This document shows positions 8,898 to 16,914 of a stretch of 64,000 bases of DNA, piece by piece (position 1 is the stretch's first letter; every line of letters begins with the position of its first letter). A program made the position numbers and the translations under genes. A model generated the notes under the pieces. The model worked only from the letters and a program-made list of their open reading frames with translations. It searched no databases and had not been told where the DNA came from. The DNA is from an uncultured Desulfobacter sp. Its GTDB lineage: Bacteria; Desulfobacterota; Desulfobacteria; Desulfobacterales; Desulfobacteraceae. The stretch covers positions 5,726,501 to 5,790,500 of the forward strand of contig NZ_OY781882.1 of the NCBI RefSeq assembly GCF_963677125.1, in the 5' to 3' direction.

Positions 8898-9791
8898 ATG
8901 CACATGACACACAAACTTACCGATAAAGGGATTCATTCGTTTTTTTTCATTGTGGCGTTGTTCTCTATCACCGCTTTGGGACTGATTTTAGTCTTTTTGT
9001 GTAAAGAAGGCGTCGGTATTTTATCCCATGTCAGCTTGTGGGATTTTATTTTTGGCCATTACTGGTACCCAACGGATGAACCGCCGGCTTTTGGTATTTT
9101 GCCCCTGATTACAGGTTCATTGAGCGTTACGATGTTATCCGGTCTTATGGCGATTCCTCTGGGGATCATGACAGCGGTATACCTGTCGGAAATTGCCTCT
9201 CCCAAGGTGGCGGAGGTGGTTAAGCCCATTGTGGAGCTTATGGCATCCATGCCGTCGGTGGTGATTGGATTTTTCGGCATGGTGGTGGTGGCCCCTTTTA
9301 TTCAGGATCTGTTTAAAATTCCTGTGGGACTGAACCTGTTTAATGCCTCATTGATGCTGGCCTTTATGGCGGTACCCACCATATGTTCAATTTCCGAGGA
9401 TGCTATTTTTTCAGTCCCCATGGCCTTGAAAGAAGCCTCCTTTGCCCTGGGTGCCACCCATCTTGAGACCATTGTCAGGGTGGTGGTACCGGCCTCTTTG
9501 TCAGGCATCTGCACGGCTGTAATATTAGGATTGTCCCGGGCTGTGGGCGAAACCATGGTGGTGCTGATGGCGGCGGGCGGGGCCGCCATGATTCCGGGAT
9601 CCGTGTTTGATCCGGTGCGGCCCATGCCGGCAAGTATTGCCGCTGAAATGGCCGAAGCCCCCTTTGGCAGCGAACATTACCATGCCCTGTTTGCCATTGG
9701 CATTGTGTTGTTTTTATTCACCTTTGTTTTTAACATGATTGCCGACCATATATCCTACCGCTTCAGACAGGTCGGCGAGGCCTCTTTGTAA
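8898..9791 (+). CDS. pstC: PstC, phosphate ABC transporter permease
   Basis: Inner-membrane permease of the Pst system, 297 aa with six membrane segments. The EAA loop that docks PstB is visible as ALKEASFALGATHLETIVRVVVP, and LSRAVGETMVVLMAAGG follows as in other PstC proteins. The stop codon touches the start of pstA (TAA-ATG, no gap), so translation is probably coupled. An ATG two codons further in is an alternative start, as the ribosome site is weak. Confidence 0.95.
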   Translation: MHMTHKLTDKGIHSFFFIVALFSITALGLILVFLCKEGVGILSHVSLWDFIFGHYWYPTDEPPAFGILPLITGSLSVTMLSGLMAIPLGIMTAVYLSEIASPKVAEVVKPIVELMASMPSVVIGFFGMVVVAPFIQDLFKIPVGLNLFNASLMLAFMAVPTICSISEDAIFSVPMALKEASFALGATHLETIVRVVVPASLSGICTAVILGLSRAVGETMVVLMAAGGAAMIPGSVFDPVRPMPASIAAEMAEAPFGSEHYHALFAIGIVLFLFTFVFNMIADHISYRFRQVGEASL

Positions 9792-10652
9792 ATGGTGAAC
9801 ACGAGACGCAAAATAACCCAGAACCTGGTTTTTATTCTGATTCGCCTGGCAGCACTTATCAACGGCGCAGCCTTGATGGTGATGACCTATTTTATTCTGG
9901 TGCGGGGCGGCAAGGCCCTTTCATGGGCGTTTTTCACCCAGGCCCCACGGGAAAGTATGACCGCAGGGGGAATCTTTCCCTGCATCCTGGGGACTTTTTT
10001 ATTGTGCCTTGTCACGATTGTTGTGGCCCTGCCCATTGGGGTGGCATCTGCCATCTATCTAAACGAATATGCCACCCAGGGAAAAGTTGTTCGCCTGATC
10101 CGGCTGGGGATTAATAATCTGGCCGGAGTCCCGTCCATTGTTTTCGGGCTGTTTGGCCTGGCCTTTTTTTGTATTGTTTTGAAAATGGGCGTATCTGTTG
10201 CTGCCGGCGGGTTGACCCTTGGCATCATGACCCTGCCGGTGGTCATCGGGGCTTCTGAAGAAGCATTGCGGGCCGTACCGGATACCTTCCGGGAAGCTTC
10301 CCTTGCCGTGGGCGCCACAAAATGGCAGACCATCCTGCGGGTGGTGCTGCCCAGTGCGCTCCCGGGCATTATCACAGGTTCCATTCTCGGCATGAGCCGG
10401 GCTGCCGGTGAAACCGCCCCCATTATGTACACTGGGGCCGTATTTTTTACCCCGGAACTGCCGGGGTCAATCTTTGATGAAGTCATGGCACTGCCGTATC
10501 ATATTTATGTACTGGCCACAGCCGGGACAAACATTGAGGCCACCCGTCATCTTCAGTATGGCACCGCCCTGGTGCTCATTGCTCTTGTCTTTGGCATGAA
10601 CGCTTTGGCCATCTATTTAAGATCGCGAATGAGGCGGAAACTGAAAGGATAA
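9792..10652 (+). CDS. pstA: PstA, phosphate ABC transporter permease
   Basis: Second Pst permease, 286 aa with about six membrane segments. The EAA loop reads TFREASLAVGATKWQTILRV, followed by MSRAAGETAPIMYTGA, a PstA signature. Abuts pstC with no gap and is followed by pstB after 9 bp. It pairs with PstC to form the channel. Confidence 0.95.
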   Translation: MVNTRRKITQNLVFILIRLAALINGAALMVMTYFILVRGGKALSWAFFTQAPRESMTAGGIFPCILGTFLLCLVTIVVALPIGVASAIYLNEYATQGKVVRLIRLGINNLAGVPSIVFGLFGLAFFCIVLKMGVSVAAGGLTLGIMTLPVVIGASEEALRAVPDTFREASLAVGATKWQTILRVVLPSALPGIITGSILGMSRAAGETAPIMYTGAVFFTPELPGSIFDEVMALPYHIYVLATAGTNIEATRHLQYGTALVLIALVFGMNALAIYLRSRMRRKLKG

Positions 10653-10661
10653 GTTTGCTGT

Positions 10662-11423
10662 ATGGAACCGGTTATTAAAATGCGTACCCGCCACCTAGAT
10701 TTTTTTTATGGTGATTTTCAAGCCTTGCATGACATCAGTATTGATTTTATGGAAAATCAGGTAACCGCATTGATCGGCCCGTCAGGCTGTGGCAAAAGCA
10801 CTTATCTGCGCTGCCTGAACCGGATGAATGACCTGATTGCCGGAACCCGGGTAAAAGGGCAGGCCATGCTGGGTACCGATAATATTTATGACCCGTCCGT
10901 GGATGTAGTGAACCTTCGGCGGCGGGTGGGCATGGTGTTCCAAAAACCCAATCCATTTCCTAAGTCTATTTTTGAAAATATTGCCTATGGCCTGCGGGTG
11001 AACGGGGTCAAGGACAAAACCGTCATTGCCGGTCAGGTTGAAGAAAGCCTGAAACAAGCGGCCATCTGGGATGAGGTGAAAAATCGGCTGGACAGTTCCG
11101 CCTTGGGGCTTTCCGGAGGGCAGCAGCAGCGGCTGTGCATTGCCCGGGCCCTTGCCATTGAGCCGGAAGTCCTGCTCATGGATGAACCTGCATCTGCGCT
11201 CGATCCCATTGCCACCCAGAAAATCGAGGAGTTAATCGCCCAGCTGTCCAACCGGCTGACCATTATTATTGTAACCCATAACATGCAGCAGGCGGCACGG
11301 GTATCAGACCGAACCGCATTCTTTTACATGGGAAAGTTGGTGGAAATTAATGATACCCAGGTGCTGTTTGACAACCCAGATTTCAAACAGACAAAGGATT
11401 ATATCTCCGGCAGATTTGGATAA
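10662..11423 (+). CDS. pstB: PstB, phosphate ABC transporter ATPase
   Basis: ATPase of the Pst importer (253 aa). Walker A GPSGCGKST (39-47), the Q-loop MVFQKPNPFPKSI, the ABC signature LSGGQQQR, and Walker B VLLMDEPASALDP are all intact, as is the H-loop VTHNMQQA. The QKPNPFP segment is characteristic of PstB. In many bacteria phoU follows; here the next gene, after 186 bp, is a PhoB-type regulator and no phoU is found. Confidence 0.97.
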   Translation: MEPVIKMRTRHLDFFYGDFQALHDISIDFMENQVTALIGPSGCGKSTYLRCLNRMNDLIAGTRVKGQAMLGTDNIYDPSVDVVNLRRRVGMVFQKPNPFPKSIFENIAYGLRVNGVKDKTVIAGQVEESLKQAAIWDEVKNRLDSSALGLSGGQQQRLCIARALAIEPEVLLMDEPASALDPIATQKIEELIAQLSNRLTIIIVTHNMQQAARVSDRTAFFYMGKLVEINDTQVLFDNPDFKQTKDYISGRFG

Positions 11424-11609
11424 CAGCTATTATTGCCTGATTGACATTTAGTTTTGTTCCAGATGACAAATTTGAGCCGGAGCAACATGAAAACATCCCT
11501 GTAATGGAATGCTGAAGAAAGTCTAACAATAGTAATATAGTTGAATGAGTTGTTTGTTGGGTGAATTAAAAATTCATATATCCTGATTTTATACCGGAAG
11601 GCGAATTAT
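11424..11609 (+). promoter_or_regulatory. phoB leader region with small dyad
   Basis: The gap between pstB and the PhoB-type gene contains TGAATTAAAAATTCA (about 11561-11575), a 6-bp inverted repeat 35 nt before the ATG. No terminator was seen after pstB, so read-through from pst is possible. Confidence 0.3.
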
Positions 11610-12290
11610 ATGGAAACCGTACTGATTGTTGATGATGAAGAGGATATTGTTGAATTAATTCAGTATAATATGGTTGGGCAGGGGTATTCCGTTCTCACGG
11701 CATTGTCAGGAGAGCACGGCATATCACTATCCACTGCTCATGTTCCCGATCTGATCATCCTCGATCTGATGCTGCCGGGTATCAGCGGCCTTGATGTGGC
11801 CAAATATTTAAGACAGAAAGAGGAAACAAAAAATATTCCCATCCTCATGCTCACGGCAAAGTCAAGCGATGCCGATATCATCACAGGCCTTGAATCCGGT
11901 GCCACGGATTATATGTGCAAACCCTTTGGTATAGATGTGCTTTTGGCAAGGGTCCGGGCTATTTTAAGACGGCATGTGCCTGAAGCTGTCAAAGAGAATG
12001 CAGATGATTTGGAAAACGGGCTTGTCATAAACCGGAACAGATATCAGGTCAAGGTAAACGGTACTCCCGTAAACCTGACCTTGACGGAGTTCCAGTTGTT
12101 ATCTTTTCTGGCCAGTAAAAAGGGGTGGGTGTTTTCACGCAACCAGATCGTGGATGCCATACATGGTACGGATTATGCCGTTACGGACAGGAGCATTGAT
12201 GTCGTGATCTCGGGCCTGCGCAAGAAATTGAAGCCCAAGGCCTATGTCATTGAAACTGTCAGAGGTGTGGGGTATCGATATAAAGAGTGA
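11610..12290 (+). CDS. phoB: PhoB-type OmpR-family response regulator
   Basis: DNA-binding two-component regulator, 226 aa. The receiver domain (1-120) has the acid pair DD (8-9), the phospho-acceptor Asp52 in LDLMLPG, Thr82 and Lys104 in CKPFG. The C-terminal winged-helix domain (about 130-226) has LTLTEFQLLSFLASKKG and SIDVVISGLRKKL, typical of the OmpR/PhoB class. Position after pstSCAB makes phosphate control the obvious role, but no PhoR kinase is adjacent. GGAAGG lies 8 nt before the ATG. The symbol rests on context as much as on sequence. Confidence 0.82.
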   Translation: METVLIVDDEEDIVELIQYNMVGQGYSVLTALSGEHGISLSTAHVPDLIILDLMLPGISGLDVAKYLRQKEETKNIPILMLTAKSSDADIITGLESGATDYMCKPFGIDVLLARVRAILRRHVPEAVKENADDLENGLVINRNRYQVKVNGTPVNLTLTEFQLLSFLASKKGWVFSRNQIVDAIHGTDYAVTDRSIDVVISGLRKKLKPKAYVIETVRGVGYRYKE

Positions 12291-12357
12291 TTCGCGGGTT
12301 AATAATATTTTTTTGAATTAAAGACTCCCAAGTCAAAAGGCCCTGTGCTTTTTCCCT

Positions 12358-13362
12358 ATGCGCGGAAAACGAATAAAATTGCATAAGCGAGCTGACCGGG
12401 ATGCGTTCAATCCTTCGAAACAGGATCTATCCCCGGCTCGAAAGCAACGCCGTTCGTTCACATGGACTTTTTTAATTTCCGCAGCTTTTATAATAATTCC
12501 TGTCAGCCTTATTCCTGAATCCTGGTATGGTCCGATCAACCGTTTGACAGCAAACCTTTCCGCCGTTTTTATGCGGATGATGGGATCGGCACCCATGGTC
12601 CGGGGCACGACTATCTGTCTGAAAGATTTCACTGTCAACGTAATTTCCGAATGTTCGGCCATTCATTTGATTGCTCTTTTTGCCGCTTTTATAATCGCTT
12701 TCCCGGCCGGCCGGATTCAGAAACTGATCGGCATTGTAGTCGGTGTTGTATTGATTTCAATTATCAACAGCATGAGAATTGGTGCGATCACGATGATCGG
12801 CCGATTTTACCCAAACCTATTCGACGTATTTCATATCTACCTGGGGCAGTTGGGCATGCTTTCCTTGGTCGTGTTTATGTGTCTGTGCTGGTGCCGTAAG
12901 GTGTCTGATCCTGACTTTTTAGAACGGCCTGCCGGGTTTTTTCTTCGATTTCTTTCTTTTTCCTTTGTGCCGTTTCTTCTCTGGCTGCCGTTGAACCGAG
13001 TGTATCAAAATATAGTGGACGGTTTCGTTGAAAAGATATTTTCCGCAGCCTCATACAAGATCATCATACCGCTTACCCATGATTTCTATTACCAGTCATT
13101 CAGCCTTGTCACAATGACCGGACTTTTGTTTGCTGCCAAGTCGGTTAAACTGTCTGACCGGCTTCGCTGGTTTGCAATTGTTTTTTTTGTATTGACACTG
13201 CTTCAGATCGCCTTTCGTATATGCAATACGTGGATTACGGCATTTCATATGCAGTGGGTTGAGGCCGTTTCCCAGATTGTTTATTTCTTGTGCACTCAGG
13301 CGATCCCCTTGGGGATTGGACTGCTCTTTTTGATGAAAGTTCGAGCAGAAAAAACACAATAG
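12358..13362 (+). CDS. exosortase-family transpeptidase
   Basis: Multi-pass inner-membrane protein (334 aa) of the exosortase/archaeosortase family, which cuts PEP-CTERM-type tails and transfers the protein to the cell surface. The presumed catalytic residues are in place: Cys99 in ECSAIH, Arg140 in NSMRIGA, and His159 in FDVFHIYLGQ. The core (about 35-180) resembles compact exosortases. A further 150 residues with about four membrane segments follow, with no recognised domain. The subtype (XrtD or XrtH like) cannot be settled by eye. Its likely client is the PEP-CTERM protein encoded 406 bp downstream. No good ribosome site is seen before this ATG. Confidence 0.8.
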   Translation: MRGKRIKLHKRADRDAFNPSKQDLSPARKQRRSFTWTFLISAAFIIIPVSLIPESWYGPINRLTANLSAVFMRMMGSAPMVRGTTICLKDFTVNVISECSAIHLIALFAAFIIAFPAGRIQKLIGIVVGVVLISIINSMRIGAITMIGRFYPNLFDVFHIYLGQLGMLSLVVFMCLCWCRKVSDPDFLERPAGFFLRFLSFSFVPFLLWLPLNRVYQNIVDGFVEKIFSAASYKIIIPLTHDFYYQSFSLVTMTGLLFAAKSVKLSDRLRWFAIVFFVLTLLQIAFRICNTWITAFHMQWVEAVSQIVYFLCTQAIPLGIGLLFLMKVRAEKTQ

Positions 13363-13520
13363 ACTTACTTTAGCAATATATTGAAATTTTACATATAAAA
13401 CCAAGTAGTTAATCTGAGTAGTATATTGGTTTTTCCTACCTAACTTAAATTTAAATTAAGGCTAATTTTACGTTAATTCTGGGCTAAAAATAATCGGATA
13501 TATTCTATCTCGAAGATAAG

Positions 13521-13630
13521 AAAAAGCCACACCCCGGGTGACCGGGGGCCGGAAAGTCAAGGGTCTTGTTATTTAAAAAAGGGATACGGAAAGACGATCA
13601 AGCATACGGGTTGAAGGTGGGTAGTCCCAA
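13521..13630 (+). promoter_or_regulatory. c-di-GMP-I (GEMM-I) riboswitch
   Basis: The leader of the PEP-CTERM gene has the GEMM-I pattern. Hairpin P2 is CCCCGG closed by a GNRA loop (GTGA) with CCGGGG (13532-13547). It is followed by GCCGGAAAGTCAAGGGTCT, which matches the conserved G-CGNAAAG-C--GGGTCT joining region. The second arm has TCAA-GC...CGGG-TTGA (13598-13613), the counterpart of the conserved GC-CGGGTT bulge, and is closed by GGGATAC with GTAGTCCC (13581-13627). The gene starts about 140 nt further on. No T-run terminator follows, so control may act on translation or RNA stability. It could be a variant that binds cGAMP. Confidence 0.8.
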
Positions 13631-13768
13631 AGATTGAATGTCAAGCCGATCCATTAAAATTAAAACAAAAAAAAGAAAAATAAAACAAGACAGCCGAGCC
13701 GCACCATATCTTTACGAGAGAAATTGAGTTGGAATTAAATTTATTTTTATTTTAAGGAGAAGAAAAAA

Positions 13769-14467
13769 ATGAAGAAATTGTTGGTAGGTTTTGTGGCGGC
13801 TTTTACTGTTTCTCTTTTTGCTGTAGCAGGCAATGCTGCAGCTTACACTGCTGGTAATCTTGGTGTAGCGTTCCTTGATGACGATACTGCTACTGAGTAT
13901 GTAATCGAAATTGGCGATCTTACCTCTATGGATTTATCCGCATCAAATGTTGAGCTTGCAGCAGCAGGAAGTTTTTCTCTTGAGTATGATAGAATTGGGC
14001 TGTTTGGTTATACTAATGTCGAAATGCTGCCGGGCGTATATTTCCAAAGAGAATATTATGGGCTGACTGTTGATGTTGCAGCAACTGCTAATAACAACAT
14101 TGAGACTATGTTCACTGGTGCTTGTGATGTTATCAGTTTAGGGGAGCATAGTATGGACCTTCCCTCTTCCTATGACACCAAGTTGAATAGCGGTGCAGAT
14201 GGTGGTTATACTGGCTTTAACAATAGCTACGCTTCGTTTGGTGAAGCTGTACTCACTGAAGAAGGCGTTGATATGTATCTTTATTCGTTCTTTCTTGGCG
14301 AATTAGAACCTGACGGAGATAACAACTACGTGGCGGTTATCAGTTTTAACGCTGACGGATCTATCGTGTTGAACCAAACTGCTTCTGCAGTACCCGTTCC
14401 CGGCGCAATATTACTGCTTGGTTCCGGCCTTGTTGGTCTTGTCGGTCTCCGCAGAAAAATGAGCTAA
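13769..14467 (+). CDS. PEP-CTERM sorted exoprotein (VPVPGA type)
   Basis: Secreted protein of 232 aa with a Sec signal peptide (about 1-24, ending AGNAAA). The C-terminal sorting signal is VPVPGAILLLGSGLVGL followed by a GLRRKMS basic end, which is the tripartite exosortase signal. The middle part has no recognised enzymatic domain and looks like a beta-rich structural or matrix protein. AAGGAGA lies 8 nt before the ATG. It is preceded by the GEMM-I leader, so its expression should respond to c-di-GMP, and the exosortase upstream is its likely processing enzyme. Confidence 0.85.
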   Translation: MKKLLVGFVAAFTVSLFAVAGNAAAYTAGNLGVAFLDDDTATEYVIEIGDLTSMDLSASNVELAAAGSFSLEYDRIGLFGYTNVEMLPGVYFQREYYGLTVDVAATANNNIETMFTGACDVISLGEHSMDLPSSYDTKLNSGADGGYTGFNNSYASFGEAVLTEEGVDMYLYSFFLGELEPDGDNNYVAVISFNADGSIVLNQTASAVPVPGAILLLGSGLVGLVGLRRKMS

Positions 14468-14505
14468 CATTAATACAAAACGACAGTTTATAAAGGGATA
14501 GAAAA

Positions 14506-15885
14506 ATGTTTAAAAATGTTATTAAGAAAATGGCAATCGGTTCTGCCGCACTGATGCTTTCAGCCGGTGCTGCTAATGCAGACTTGATTGAAGTAAACCT
14601 TTTCGGTGCCTCTGCACAGTACTCTTTCTGGACAAATGCAGCCGCAGATTTCCTTGCGGATCAAGGTTGTGCTTCAGGTGATATTTATACCTTGGATACG
14701 GAAGTGCAAAGCCGCGACACAGGTGCTGCTGTCTGCGCGGGTAACACTGCTGTAGCGATCAATGGCGGAACCCTCTCTGGTAGTGGGGATGCCGATGGCA
14801 ATACGATTGTAATTAGATATACCTCCAAAGCATCTTATGATGGCATTCGGGCGGTTTCTGAATCTAACAACGCAGATTGGGATGCTGATGATTGCCATAC
14901 CACTACCGGAAACTGGGGTTACCGTCTCCAGGCAAATTTGGGTAATGCAACCGTAACCGGCCAGGTACTTTCACTGCCCGACGCTGCAGCCAGCCTTTCC
15001 TGCCAGGATGTTCAAATCGGTGCATCCGATGTTGCTTCTGAAACATTTGCCCAGACTTCTTCAGGCCAGCTTGAAGGCCCTCTTGGTGGCGGTGCTTTTT
15101 CAAGTCAGGTTATATATCCGGATGATCTGCCTTCCATGCAGGAAGCTGATGGTTTTAAGAATATCAGACCTGTTGTTGTCCCGTTTGGGTTTTTTGCCAA
15201 CAACGGTGCAGACGACGGCAGCTATGATGCAGTGCCCATCGATACTATGACTCGTCTCCAGGCTGTTTCTATCCTTAGTGGACAGGTTACCAATTGGAGC
15301 GAATTCGATCCGTCTGTGGATATGCGGGTGGTTCTGTGTCACAGGCATGCCGGTTCCGGTACTGTTGCAACGTTGAATGCAGCCGTGTTCAGGGGAGATG
15401 CTTCACTGCCGACTGCAGAAGTGAACAAAACCACAGCAGATCTGTATGCTGGTTATGGCATAGAAAAAGCTGAAATTTACTTTAACGAAGGCTCTTCCGA
15501 CATGATGAGATGTGTTGGTCAGACAGAAGGTGCCATTGGTTATGCGGATTTTGACAAATGTCTTCCCGGTACCAATTGCGTCAGCAAAGGATATGGTCAG
15601 ATTAAAAGAGTTTATTTTCCCAATTGTCCCGACTGTCGGCCTAACCATTCGCCATTCTTAACCCAAAAAGAATTGGTGCAGAATGGTATAGACACCTTCT
15701 GGTCAGCCCAGTGGCTGTACTACAAAACTGCTGAGCCTACTGCAACTAAAGCTCTTATCACAGATCTTGGCGCTTTTGCTTCTCTCGAGGCAAACCTGCC
15801 CAGCTCAAAGGCTGATTACTGGTCTTCCCAGAATGCCATGAAATATGAGAAAGCGGATGATTTCGCTCTGCCGCAGAAGAAATAA
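14506..15885 (+). CDS. Cys-rich PstS-like periplasmic binding protein
   Basis: Exported protein (459 aa, signal peptide about 1-25 ending ANA). The segment ILSGQVTNWSEF...VVLCHRHAGSGTVATL parallels the PstS stretch LGKIRDWKQ...VVISRDSSSGTFG in the same window, and GAIGYADF parallels GAIGYIGL. The fold is therefore a type-2 periplasmic binding protein of the PstS kind. The second binding motif is changed (RHAGSGT), so the ligand may not be phosphate. It has ten cysteines outside the signal peptide, including CPDC and CLPGTNC, which is unusual for PstS. It follows the PEP-CTERM gene by 38 bp and ends at a terminator. Confidence 0.7.
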   Translation: MFKNVIKKMAIGSAALMLSAGAANADLIEVNLFGASAQYSFWTNAAADFLADQGCASGDIYTLDTEVQSRDTGAAVCAGNTAVAINGGTLSGSGDADGNTIVIRYTSKASYDGIRAVSESNNADWDADDCHTTTGNWGYRLQANLGNATVTGQVLSLPDAAASLSCQDVQIGASDVASETFAQTSSGQLEGPLGGGAFSSQVIYPDDLPSMQEADGFKNIRPVVVPFGFFANNGADDGSYDAVPIDTMTRLQAVSILSGQVTNWSEFDPSVDMRVVLCHRHAGSGTVATLNAAVFRGDASLPTAEVNKTTADLYAGYGIEKAEIYFNEGSSDMMRCVGQTEGAIGYADFDKCLPGTNCVSKGYGQIKRVYFPNCPDCRPNHSPFLTQKELVQNGIDTFWSAQWLYYKTAEPTATKALITDLGAFASLEANLPSSKADYWSSQNAMKYEKADDFALPQKK

Positions 15886-15917
15886 CATTATTCGCTTGTA
15901 GCAAAAAGTATCAATAA

Positions 15918-15947
15918 AAACGGGGCTGCTGTATGGCGGCCCCGTTT
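15918..15947 (+). terminator. intrinsic terminator after the PstS-like gene
   Basis: AAACGGGGC and GCCCCGTTT form a perfect 9-bp stem with a 12-nt loop, 33 nt past the stop codon. The A tract on the left and T tract on the right suit a bidirectional terminator, though the T run is short. Confidence 0.7.
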
Positions 15948-15985
15948 GCTGTTCAGCAGGGGATGATCACGGGGCTAATCAAACG

Positions 15986-16026
15986 CCAATTTGCAGCTAG
16001 TCACAGGCTAATTGGGTTTTGGTTTT
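15986..16026 (+). terminator. second hairpin with T-rich tail before the 16084 operon
   Basis: CCAATT...AATTGG encloses AGC...GCT, giving a bulged 9-bp stem (15986-16015) followed by GTTTTGGTTTT. It could be a back-up terminator or a leader attenuator for the large operon that starts at 16084. Confidence 0.35.
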
Positions 16027-16083
16027 AATGGGCTGCCATAGTTAATTTGCATGAAAATTTAAACTTAAAAAGAATTTTTAAAA

Positions 16084-16914
16084 ATGAAAAAGAAAATTAT
16101 TTTAACTGCTTTGATTATGACGTTTCTTACAGGCTGTACAGCACTGAAATCGGTTGAGGTGGTGCAGGAAGGTCGGCAGGTACAAGTTGATTATTCATGT
16201 GTGACTGAAGCCAAAGAACTTATCTCCACCACATTGACTTCCGACATTGAAAATTCTCAAATAAAAAAATCAAACGGCTTTATCGAACATGATGAATACA
16301 GCGCCGTTGATCTGACAGCCGGTGAGGAAGCTCCTGGTCAGTGGGACGACAAACTTAAAATGGTTGAGCCTGAAATATTGACAAAAATTTCCCTTCAACT
16401 GCCGGGCATGGAGATCGGTAAAGAAAAAACAATCTTTATTGAATCTGAAATACCCGAAGGGATGAAAGAGAACAACCGTTACCGGGTGATAAAGCGGGTC
16501 AGTAAAACCCCAAAAATACAATCCGTACCAGTTGACCAGTTTAAAAGCTTGTATGGTGACTCTGAACCTGCCCCCGGTGATATTATTAGGATCGAAGGCA
16601 AGCCGATCTTTAAGGTGCTTGAAGTCTCTGCCGGACACTTAAAAACCGAATTTATTGCCCAGGGAAGCGAAAATGATACCCCCTGGGGAAAGGCAGTGAA
16701 CAGTATTGAGGGGGACATGGTGGTGACCACCATTGAGTCCGTGCCCGGAACGATTGTAAAGACAGGTCCGGTTATCGGAGAGGTGAGCGAAATTACTGAA
16801 GATACAATCAAGGTGGATTACGGTCATCCCTTTGCCGGAAAAACTTTGACATGCCGGGTAAAGGTTCTTGGGGAAAAACAAACAGATGCGTTGATGAAAG
16901 CAGGAACTAAATGA
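16084..16914 (+). CDS. SlyD/FKBP-like lipoprotein
   Basis: Lipoprotein of 276 aa: signal peptide with lipobox LTGC, lipidated Cys18. From about residue 200 the chain resembles SlyD-type FKBPs: a long insert, then YGHPFAGKTLTCRVKVL, the counterpart of the SlyD NHPLAGKTL strand. The N-terminal part starts VQVDYSC, like the first FKBP strand. This suggests a periplasmic prolyl isomerase or chaperone, perhaps for the large secreted partner proteins downstream. It is the first gene of the operon and overlaps the next by 4 bp (ATGA). Confidence 0.65.
   Translation: MKKKIILTALIMTFLTGCTALKSVEVVQEGRQVQVDYSCVTEAKELISTTLTSDIENSQIKKSNGFIEHDEYSAVDLTAGEEAPGQWDDKLKMVEPEILTKISLQLPGMEIGKEKTIFIESEIPEGMKENNRYRVIKRVSKTPKIQSVPVDQFKSLYGDSEPAPGDIIRIEGKPIFKVLEVSAGHLKTEFIAQGSENDTPWGKAVNSIEGDMVVTTIESVPGTIVKTGPVIGEVSEITEDTIKVDYGHPFAGKTLTCRVKVLGEKQTDALMKAGTK

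Noticed and set aside
15950..16083. A second GEMM-type riboswitch ahead of the 16084 operon
   Set aside because: GGGGCTAA and GGCTAATTGGGTT look suggestive, but the GNRA-capped stem and the conserved joining segment are missing; a terminator-like hairpin explains the stretch better.
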